Below the pieces are notes generated by a model, which was given only the letters and a program-made list of their open reading frames with translations, ran no database searches and had not been told where the DNA came from. The position numbers and the translations under genes are program-made. A stretch of 27,419 nucleotides of DNA, from assembly GCA_964250775.1 (NCBI GenBank), contig CAXUHK010000040.1, forward strand, positions 1 through 27,419, given 5' to 3'. The stretch comes from CAVRQM01 sp964250775. GTDB lineage: Bacteria > Pseudomonadota > Alphaproteobacteria > Acetobacterales > Acetobacteraceae. Each line of letters starts with the position of its first letter. Within the stretch, counting starts at the first letter, position 1. Positions 6,503 through 12,972 of this stretch are shown piece by piece.

Positions 6503-7615
6503 TCACAGCAGCACCAGGTCGTCGCGATGGATCAACTCGTCGCGCCCGCGCCAGCCGAGGATGGCTTCGATGTCGTCGCTGCGGTGGCCGATGATCCGTT
6601 GCGCGTCCGCGCTGCCATAGGCGGACAGGCCCCGCGCCACCGCGACTTGGCCCGGCCCGCGTACCTCGATCGCGTCGCCGCGCGCGAAGCTGCCTTCCAG
6701 CGCGCGGACCCCGGCCGGCAACAGCGAGCGGCCCGCCGCCAGCGCCCTTGCCGCGCCGTGATCCACCAGCAACTGGCCTTGCGGATGCAGCGTGCCCAAA
6801 ATCCAGCGCTTGCGGGCGCTGCGCCCCTCCGGCGCCGGCAGGAACCAAGTGCAGCGCCCACCCTGCGCCAATTCGCGCAGCGGGTGCGCCACATGGCCCA
6901 ACGCGATCGCCATCGCGACACCCGCCCCGGTCGCGATGCGCGCCGCCGCCAGCTTGGTGCGCATCCCACCACTGGAGTAGCCCGGCGGCGGCTCGCCCCC
7001 CATCGCCTCGACCTCCGGGGTCAGGGCCTCGACCACCGCGACGTGCCGCGCCGCGGGGTCGCGCTTCGGGTCGGCGGTGTACAGGCCGTCGATGTCGCTC
7101 AGCAGCACCAGCGTGTCGGCCTGCACCATCTCGGCCACGCGGGCCGCCAGGCGGTCGTTGTCGCCGAAGCGGATCTCGGTGGTGGCCACGCTGTCGTTCT
7201 CGTTGATGACCGGGACGCAGCCGAGCCCCAGCAGCGTGGTCAGCGTGGCGCGCGCGTTCAGGTAGCGGCGGCGGTCCTCGGTGTCGCCCAGCGTCAACAA
7301 CAGTTGCGCCGCGGTCAGACCATGGCCAGACAGCGCCTCGCTCCAGGCCTGCGCCAGCCGGATCTGCCCCACTGCCGCCGCCGCCTGCTTCTCCTCCAGC
7401 CGCAGCCGCGCCCCAGTCATGCCCAGCGTGCGCCGCGCCAGCGCGATCGCGCCGGAACTGACCAAGACCACATCGACGCCCTGACGGCGCAACTCGGCGA
7501 CATCCTGCGCCACCTGCGCCAACCACGCGGAGCGCGGCATCCCAAGCTCCGCGTCGACCGCCAGCGTGCTGCCGATCTTCACCACCACGCGCCGCGCCGC
7601 CGCCAGCGACGGCAT
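6503..7615 (-). CDS. proB: Glutamate 5-kinase with C-terminal PUA domain
   Basis: ProB phosphorylates glutamate at the gamma carboxyl, the first and feedback-regulated step of proline synthesis. The 370-residue protein begins PSLAAARRVVVKIGS. The amino-acid kinase domain (about residues 8-260) includes VLVSSGAIALARR, VPVINENDSV, FGDNDRLAARVA, LLSDIDGLYTADP and the glycine-rich SSGGMRTKL. The final 100 residues, including GDAIEVRGPGQVAVARGLS, form a PUA domain as in full-length bacterial ProB. The ATG at 7615-7613 overlaps the obgE stop by one base (TGATG). The 3' end is intact and ends WRGRDELIHRDDLVLL. A divergent copy of this end lies 1.4 kb further on, across the accessory insert. Confidence 0.97.
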   Translation of the reverse strand: MPSLAAARRVVVKIGSTLAVDAELGMPRSAWLAQVAQDVAELRRQGVDVVLVSSGAIALARRTLGMTGARLRLEEKQAAAAVGQIRLAQAWSEALSGHGLTAAQLLLTLGDTEDRRRYLNARATLTTLLGLGCVPVINENDSVATTEIRFGDNDRLAARVAEMVQADTLVLLSDIDGLYTADPKRDPAARHVAVVEALTPEVEAMGGEPPPGYSSGGMRTKLAAARIATGAGVAMAIALGHVAHPLRELAQGGRCTWFLPAPEGRSARKRWILGTLHPQGQLLVDHGAARALAAGRSLLPAGVRALEGSFARGDAIEVRGPGQVAVARGLSAYGSADAQRIIGHRSDDIEAILGWRGRDELIHRDDLVLL

Positions 7616-8637
7616 CACTCGGCGAACGCCCGCGCCGCCTCGCGCGCGGCGACGATGGCGGGCCACATCGCGCGCAGCGCCTCGTCGATGCCCTGGCGCG
7701 AGACGCCGGACACCACCATGACCGACTGGCCGCACGCCTTGGCTAACGCCGTGCGCCGCGCCGACAGTTCGCGCGGCGTCATCGCGTCGGCCTTGTTCAA
7801 GGCCACGATCTCCGGCTTGTCGGCGAGGCCGTGGCCGTATTCCGCCATCTCCTCGCGCACCGTCCGCCACGCCCGCACCACGTCGCCGGCGGCGCCGTCG
7901 ACCAAATGCAGCAGCACGGCGCAGCGCTCGACATGGCCGAGGAAGCGGTCGCCCAGGCCGGCGCCATCATGGGCGCCCTCAATCAGGCCGGGGATGTCGG
8001 CCAGCACGAACTCCTGCGTGTCCGACAGCCGCACCACGCCCAGTTGCGGATGCAGCGTGGTGAACGGGTAGTCGGCGATCTTCGGCCGCGCCGCCGAGAC
8101 CACCGACAGGAACGTGCTCTTGCCGGCGTTGGGCAATCCTACCAACCCGGCATCGGCGATCAGCTTGAGCCGCAGCCAGACCCAGCGTTCCTCGCCCGGC
8201 CAGCCCTTGTCGGCGCGGCGCGGCGCGCGGTTGGTGCTGGTCTTGAAATGCGCGTTGCCGTGGCCGCCATCGCCGCCGCGCAGCAGCACCACGCGCTTGC
8301 CCGGCCGGTCCAGGTCGGCCAACACCAGTTCGCGATCCTCGTCGTCGACGATCTGCGTGCCGATCGGCACCTTGATGACGACGTCGCGCGCCCCGGCGCC
8401 GGTGCGGTCGGAGCCGGCGCCGTTGCCGCCCTTGGGGGCGCGGAAGTGCTGCGTGTAGCGGAAGTCGATCAGCGTGTTGAGGTTATCGACCGCCACGAAC
8501 TCGACATGGCCGCCGCGCCCGCCATCGCCGCCATCCGGCCCGCCAAACTCAATGAAGCGCTCGCGCCGGAACGCGATGACGCCGTCGCCGCCGTCGCCGC
8601 TGCGGCAGTATATCTTGGCTTGGTCAAGGAACTTCAT
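7615..8637 (-). CDS. obgE: GTPase Obg/CgtA, ribosome assembly and stress control
   Basis: This 340-residue Obg GTPase acts in maturation of the 50S subunit. The N-terminal glycine-rich Obg fold (about residues 1-158) starts MKFLDQAKIYCRSGDGGDG and repeats GGDGG-type turns. The G domain follows with G1 GLPNAGKST, G3 DIPGLIEGAHDGAGLG and G4 NKAD. There is no long C-terminal OCT extension. The ATG at 8637 is chosen over an in-frame upstream start because Obg proteins begin MKFLDQ. No clear Shine-Dalgarno sequence precedes it. The start is only 14 bases beyond the T-tract of a terminator that follows rpmA, so expression must depend on readthrough or on a promoter further upstream. Confidence 0.97.
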   Translation of the reverse strand: MKFLDQAKIYCRSGDGGDGVIAFRRERFIEFGGPDGGDGGRGGHVEFVAVDNLNTLIDFRYTQHFRAPKGGNGAGSDRTGAGARDVVIKVPIGTQIVDDEDRELVLADLDRPGKRVVLLRGGDGGHGNAHFKTSTNRAPRRADKGWPGEERWVWLRLKLIADAGLVGLPNAGKSTFLSVVSAARPKIADYPFTTLHPQLGVVRLSDTQEFVLADIPGLIEGAHDGAGLGDRFLGHVERCAVLLHLVDGAAGDVVRAWRTVREEMAEYGHGLADKPEIVALNKADAMTPRELSARRTALAKACGQSVMVVSGVSRQGIDEALRAMWPAIVAAREAARAFAE

Positions 8638-8651
8638 GCTGAGCGCCAAAC

Positions 8652-8703
8652 AAAAAGGGGCCGGCTCGATGCCGACCCCCACCGAAGACCATCGAGGCCG
8701 GCC
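8652..8703 (-). terminator. Intrinsic terminator or attenuator between rpmA and obgE
   Basis: On the minus strand the stem is built from GGCCGG plus CTCGATG paired with CATCGAG plus CCGGCC. That is 13 base pairs with one bulged C and an 18-base loop, followed by CC and five T (8656-8652). It starts three bases after the rpmA stop. The stem strength and T-tract are those of a rho-independent terminator. Because obgE starts 14 bases further on, it probably sets the ratio of ribosomal protein to downstream operon mRNA rather than fully isolating them. Confidence 0.75.
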
Positions 8704-8705
8704 GG

Positions 8706-8975
8706 TTACTCAGCCGCAAGCGCCAGCGGCGCCACCGAAACCTGGACGCGGCCTTCGGCGCGGTGCTCGAACTTCACGTGACCGTCGACCAAAGCGAAGA
8801 TCGTGTGGTCCTTGCCGAGGCCGACGTTTCGGCCCGGCTTCACCGACGTCCCGCGCTGGCGGATGATGATGTTTCCGGGCGCGACCTTCTCGCCGCCAAA
8901 CTTCTTAACGCCGAGCCGGCGCCCCGCGGTGTCGCGGCCGTTGCGCGACGAGCCGCCGGCCTTCTTGTGTGCCAT
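8706..8975 (-). CDS. rpmA: 50S ribosomal protein L27
   Basis: The 89-residue protein begins MAHKKAGGSSRNGRD and continues with RRLGVKKFGGEKVAPGNIIIRQRG, the invariant L27 sequence. The N-terminus reaches the peptidyl-transferase centre of the 50S subunit. There is no cleavable N-terminal extension of the Firmicutes type. GGGAG lies eight bases before the ATG. It follows rplU by 16 bases in the usual two-gene ribosomal pair and is closed by a terminator hairpin directly after its stop. Confidence 0.99.
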   Translation of the reverse strand: MAHKKAGGSSRNGRDTAGRRLGVKKFGGEKVAPGNIIIRQRGTSVKPGRNVGLGKDHTIFALVDGHVKFEHRAEGRVQVSVAPLALAAE

Positions 8976-8991
8976 GTCTGCTTGCTCCCGC

Positions 8992-9309
8992 TCAGGCCGC
9001 CGGCTGGATGCCGGCCACGCGCAACACCGTCACCTGCTGGCGATGGCCGTTGCGGCGGCGGCTGTTCTGCCGGCGGCGCTTCTTGAAGATAATGACGGTA
9101 TCCAGCCGGTCCTGCGCGATCACCATTGCGGTGACGCTGGCGCCGGCCACGGTGGGAGCGCCCAACGTCACGCTGCCGGCGTCGCCTACCGCGAGCACGT
9201 CGGTGAACGTCACCGTGGAACCGGCCTCGGCCTCCAGCTTCTCGACCTTGAGCACGCTGTCGGGGCTGACCCGGTACTGCTTCCCGCCGGTGCGGATCAC
9301 TGCGAACAT
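8992..9309 (-). CDS. rplU: 50S ribosomal protein L21
   Basis: The 105-residue protein begins MFAVIRTGGKQYRVSPDSV and contains the conserved basic C-terminal region FKKRRRQNSRRRNGHRQQ, which contacts 23S rRNA. The ATG at 9309 matches the universal L21 N-terminus; an in-frame TTG three codons earlier is less likely. It is the first gene of the minus-strand cluster, with an approximately 90-base leader preceded by a strong promoter. rpmA follows 16 bases downstream. Confidence 0.98.
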   Translation of the reverse strand: MFAVIRTGGKQYRVSPDSVLKVEKLEAEAGSTVTFTDVLAVGDAGSVTLGAPTVAGASVTAMVIAQDRLDTVIIFKKRRRQNSRRRNGHRQQVTVLRVAGIQPAA

Positions 9310-9327
9310 CGCCACCAAACCTTATCG

Positions 9328-9384
9328 GCGACCGCGTATCGCCGCCGGTCGCATACACGAATGGGCCGCCGCGTTGCGCGACCG
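9328..9384 (-). promoter_or_regulatory. rplU leader with mutually exclusive hairpins
   Basis: In the predicted leader RNA the element CGGUCGC occurs twice (complement of 9378-9384 and of 9328-9334). Its exact complement GCGACCG lies between them (9346-9352). The middle element can pair with either outer copy, but not both: seven G/C-rich pairs with a 25-base or an 11-base loop. The downstream hairpin ends about 18 bases before the rplU ATG. Such competing stems are typical of attenuation or autogenous control of ribosomal protein mRNA. No known L21 leader consensus was matched; this is a sequence-level inference. Confidence 0.4.
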
Positions 9385-9397
9385 CCCGGGAATGCGG

Positions 9398-9425
9398 GTT
9401 ATAGTCCCGGCGCCCGCGCTGTCAA
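9398..9425 (-). promoter_or_regulatory. Sigma70-type promoter of rplU-rpmA
   Basis: On the minus strand TTGACA (9425-9420) is followed after 16 bases by TATAAC (9403-9398), a near-consensus housekeeping promoter. Transcription would start near 9391 and give a leader of about 80 bases before rplU. The -10 overlaps the stop codon of the upstream response regulator, so the ribosomal cluster has its own promoter within the end of that gene. Confidence 0.75.
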
Positions 9426-9800
9426 CGCGGCACTCCCCGGCGGCACCAATGCGTCCATCTGCGTGAGCAGCCGGCCGAAATCCACCGGCTTGGGGTGGTA
9501 GTCGTCGCAGCCGGCGGCCAGCACCTTCTCGCGGTCGCCCGACATCGCGTGCGCCGTCAGCGCGATGATCGGGATGCGGGCCAGCGCCGGGTCCGCCTTG
9601 ACGGTGCGCGCCACGGTCCAGCCGTCCATCACCGGCAGGTTCATGTCGAGCAGCACGATGTCCGGCCGTTCGGCGCGCACCTTGGCGACGCCGTCCTGGC
9701 CGTCGAACGCCAGCAGCACCTCGTATCCCCGCCGCTTCAGTCGCCGCGACAGGAAATCCCAGATTTCCTCGTGGTCTTCCACCAGCAGCACGCGGGTCAT
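9399..9800 (-). CDS. Single-domain response regulator (CheY-like)
   Basis: This 133-residue protein consists of one receiver domain. VLLVEDHEE gives the acidic pocket near residues 9-12, the phospho-acceptor is Asp52 in LLDMNLPVMDG, Thr82 lies in IIALTAHA and Lys104 in YHPKPV. No output domain is present. Its ATG overlaps the kinase stop in an ATGA, so the two are co-translated and are likely partners. It could act as a phosphate sink, a diffusible relay to another protein, or the read-out of the hybrid kinase. Confidence 0.93.
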   Translation of the reverse strand: MTRVLLVEDHEEIWDFLSRRLKRRGYEVLLAFDGQDGVAKVRAERPDIVLLDMNLPVMDGWTVARTVKADPALARIPIIALTAHAMSGDREKVLAAGCDDYHPKPVDFGRLLTQMDALVPPGSAALTARAPGL

Positions 9801-12784
9801 AGCAGCTCCGGAGCGGGTTGCGCGGCGGGCGCCGCGGAGAGGATATGGCGGACCGTCTCGCCCAGGTCGCGCATCGTGGCGGAGTCCTTGGGCAGCACCT
9901 GGTCCGCCGCCTTGAGGCGTTGCAGGTCCTCCGGGGTCAGGTCCTTCGCGGTCAGCACCACGACCGGCACCTCGCGGCAACCGGGCAGGTCGCGGAACGC
10001 GCGCAGGAAGGCGAAGCCGTCCATCCCCGGCATCAGCAGGTCGAGCAGCACCAGCGCCGGCACGCCCTGCGCCACGGCCTCCAGCGCCGCCTGGCCGCTT
10101 GCCGCCTCGGTGACGGTCCATCCCGAGCGCGCCAGCATGGCGCCGAGCCGCTGGCGGGTGTCGGCGTCGTCGTCGACGGTCAGGATGCTGCCGGCCTGGC
10201 CGGGCGCCAGGCGGTCCAGCACCCGCTTCAGCGCGTCCCATTCAATCGGCTTCATCAGGTAGTCGGCGGCGCCCAGCGAGTAGGCGAGGTTCTGGTCGGC
10301 CATGAAGGTCGTCATCACCACTGGGATCGCCGACAGCGCCGGGTCGGCCTTGAGCGCGCTCAGCACCGACCAGCCATCCATCTGCGGCATCATGACATCG
10401 AGCAGGATCAGCCGCGGCGCGGCACTGTGCGCCAGCTCCAGGCCCGCCCGGCCGTCGGCGGCGATGCACACGCGGTGCCCCTCGCGCTCCAGGAAGCGGG
10501 CCAGCAGGTCGCGGGCAGCGGGGTCGTCGTCGATCACCAGCACGCAATCGGCCGGGGACGGCACGGCCGCCTCGCTCTCCGGCGGCGCGGGCCGCTCCGA
10601 TCCGGCCGGGTTCGCGCCGTCGGTCGCGGCAGCTTCCGGCAGGTTGGCGGGAACGCGGATGCGGAACGTCGAGCCGTGCCCCTCGTCGCTGTCGACCGTG
10701 ATGTCGCCGCCCAGCAACCTGGCGAAGGCGCGGGTGATGGCCAGGCCGAGGCCGGTGCCGCCGAAGCGGCGGGTGGTCGAGACGTCGGCCTGGCTGAACC
10801 GCTCGAACAGGCCGCGAAGCTGCTCGGCGTTCATGCCGATCCCGGTATCGGCCACCTCGAACTGCACCCAGTCCACGCTGTCGTGCCGCGAGCGGGACGC
10901 CTGCACCGTGATACGGCCGCGCTCGGTGAACTTGGCCGCGTTGCCGATCAGGTTGAACAGGCACTGCCGCAGCTTCACGGCGTCGGTGCGCATCGGCCCG
11001 AGCTCGGCGCCCAGCTCCACCACCAGCGCGTTGGCCTTCTTGCGCACCAGCGCGTCGACCGTGGACGCCACCTCGTGCACCAGGTCGGCCACCTCGAACG
11101 TCTCGGGGAACACCGTCATCCGGTTGGCCTCGATCTTCGACAGGTCGAGCACGCCGTTGATCAGGCTGAGCAGGTGCCGCGCGTTGCCCTCGATCTTGCG
11201 CAGGTCGTCGAGCAGTTGCGGCTGTTCGAGTTCCTCGACCTCCTCCTCCAGCATCTCGGTGTAGCCGATCACCGCCGAGAGCGGGGTGCGCAGCTCGTGG
11301 CTCATGTTGGCGAGGAACTGGCTCTTCGCCCGGCTGGCCGCCTCGGCGGCCTCCTTGGCCTGCGCCAGGTCGTCCGCCGCCTGCCGCCGCTCGGTGACGT
11401 CGACGTGCAGCCCGACCCATTCCCGGATGACGTCGTCCTCCAGGATCGGCACCGCGCGCATCGCCATCACCCGCCACTCGCCGTCGCGCCGCAGCAGCCG
11501 GTGCTCGACGCTGCACAGCGCGTGCGCCTCGCGCGCCGCGTCCCATTTGCGCGCCACGCTGTCGCGGTCGTCGGGATGGATCGCCTCGCGCCAGCCCCAG
11601 CCTCGCATCTGCTCGAAGCCCTGGCCGGTGAAGGCGGTCCACTCCGCCTGCGGCTCGACGAACTCGCCGCTGGCGGCGGTGGTCCAGACGATCGCGGTGG
11701 TGGCGGCGATCAGCGAGCGGAAGCGCTGCTCGCTCAGGATCAGCCGCTCCTCGGCGCGCTTGCGGGTGGTGATGTCGGCGACCACGATCCCGGCGCCGTC
11801 GCCGGCGACATCGCCCGCCGCGCGCAACGGGAAGAAGGCGACCTGGAAGTGCCGCGTCTGGCCGGCGCGCTCGTTGGACGAGGCCTCGACCTCGAAGCTC
11901 GGCACCGCAAGGCCGCTCTCGATCACCCCTTGGAGGCGCGGCTCCAGGCGTTCGCGCAATTCCGGCAGCACCGCCCAGATGCTGAGCCCGATCGAGGCCC
12001 CGAGCGCCCGGTCGCCCATCGCGGCCAAGGCCAGGTTCATGTGGCGGAAGCGCAGGTCCTGGTCGAGGAAGCCCAAGCCCACCGGCGCGTTCTCCAGCAC
12101 GCCCTCCAGCAGCTCGGCGGCCGAACGCTGCTGGCGGCGGCGGCTCAGCGCCACCGCCGCCAGCCAGCACGCGGCGAGCAGCGCCGCGGCGGCGGCGGCG
12201 GCGGTCATCACCCGGTTGCGCATGACGCCGCGGGCGGTCTGGCGCGCGATGCGCACCCGCCAGTCGTTCTGGATCAACGCGACCTCGGCGCGCAGCGCGT
12301 CCATCACCGACTTGTCCTGGCCGTCCTGCAGCAGGAGCAGCGCCGCCGCCTCGCCTTGGGTGCGGCGCGCCTCGATCAGCCGGGCGGCGACCGCCTTCTT
12401 GGCGTCGACGTGGCGGCGCAGCTCGGCCAGCCGCTCCGCGCGCTCGGTCGCCATGTCGGAGGCCGGGCCGGCCAGCACGCGGGACAGCGCCTCGACGCCT
12501 TGGAAGTACGGCGCCAGGTAGCTCTCGTCGCCGGTGAGCAGGTAGCCGCGCTCCCCGGTCTCCAGGTCCTTGGCATCGGACAGCACGCGCTGCGCGGTCA
12601 GCAGCGTGAGGTTGTCGCGCGCCAGCACCCGTGCCGCCCGCTCGCCCAGGACGAAGTTCAGCGCGAAGCCGCCCAGCGCCAGCAGCAGCAGCACCAGGGC
12701 CGGGGCGGCGCTGCGCCCGAAGCGCCGCGCCATCTGCATCGGTCGTCCGGGCGCCGGCCTGTCGTCGGCAGTTGGGGCGGGCAT
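9797..12784 (-). CDS. Membrane hybrid sensor histidine kinase (CHASE3-PAS-PAS-HisKA-HATPase-REC-REC)
   Basis: The 995-residue reading starts at ATG 12784. A first membrane helix lies at about residues 27-46. It is followed by a CHASE3-like sensor region with LETGERGYLLTGDESYL (74-90) and a second helix at 192-214. Two PAS/PAC units (about 222-345 and 350-467) precede the phospho-acceptor His496 in MSHELRTP. The ATPase domain shows the N-box NLIGNAAKF, G1 DTGIGM and G2 GGTGLGLAI. Two receiver domains follow, with Asp796 (LLDVMMPQMDG) and Asp915 (LLDLLMPGMDG). Several in-frame starts exist; 12784 has GAGGAAA upstream and leaves a divergent promoter region. The stimulus is unknown. It overlaps the stand-alone regulator. 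Confidence 0.93.
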   Translation of the reverse strand: MPAPTADDRPAPGRPMQMARRFGRSAAPALVLLLLALGGFALNFVLGERAARVLARDNLTLLTAQRVLSDAKDLETGERGYLLTGDESYLAPYFQGVEALSRVLAGPASDMATERAERLAELRRHVDAKKAVAARLIEARRTQGEAAALLLLQDGQDKSVMDALRAEVALIQNDWRVRIARQTARGVMRNRVMTAAAAAAALLAACWLAAVALSRRRQQRSAAELLEGVLENAPVGLGFLDQDLRFRHMNLALAAMGDRALGASIGLSIWAVLPELRERLEPRLQGVIESGLAVPSFEVEASSNERAGQTRHFQVAFFPLRAAGDVAGDGAGIVVADITTRKRAEERLILSEQRFRSLIAATTAIVWTTAASGEFVEPQAEWTAFTGQGFEQMRGWGWREAIHPDDRDSVARKWDAAREAHALCSVEHRLLRRDGEWRVMAMRAVPILEDDVIREWVGLHVDVTERRQAADDLAQAKEAAEAASRAKSQFLANMSHELRTPLSAVIGYTEMLEEEVEELEQPQLLDDLRKIEGNARHLLSLINGVLDLSKIEANRMTVFPETFEVADLVHEVASTVDALVRKKANALVVELGAELGPMRTDAVKLRQCLFNLIGNAAKFTERGRITVQASRSRHDSVDWVQFEVADTGIGMNAEQLRGLFERFSQADVSTTRRFGGTGLGLAITRAFARLLGGDITVDSDEGHGSTFRIRVPANLPEAAATDGANPAGSERPAPPESEAAVPSPADCVLVIDDDPAARDLLARFLEREGHRVCIAADGRAGLELAHSAAPRLILLDVMMPQMDGWSVLSALKADPALSAIPVVMTTFMADQNLAYSLGAADYLMKPIEWDALKRVLDRLAPGQAGSILTVDDDADTRQRLGAMLARSGWTVTEAASGQAALEAVAQGVPALVLLDLLMPGMDGFAFLRAFRDLPGCREVPVVVLTAKDLTPEDLQRLKAADQVLPKDSATMRDLGETVRHILSAAPAAQPAPELL

Positions 12785-12972
12785 GGCGGCAGGTTTTTCC
12801 TCGATGGGACGGGTCGGGGGGCGCAACGCCGCAGCTTCGGTTTGGCTGCCTGCCAACATGGCGGGCGCCGCGTGTCCGTTATAGGGCAGTTCGCTGCCGA
12901 AACCGACCTCTCCGGCCGCCGTTCTAGCGGGCGGGACGCGCGGCATGTGCCGACCTTGCAACGGAGGCAGCC

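Noticed and set aside
12180..12210. GCG/GGC trinucleotide run
   Set aside because: It encodes an alanine run in the second membrane helix of the kinase; ordinary codon bias, not a repeat locus.
12878..12906. TATAAC as a -10 for the kinase gene in the divergent region
   Set aside because: No acceptable -35 at 16-18 bases; not supported well enough to list.
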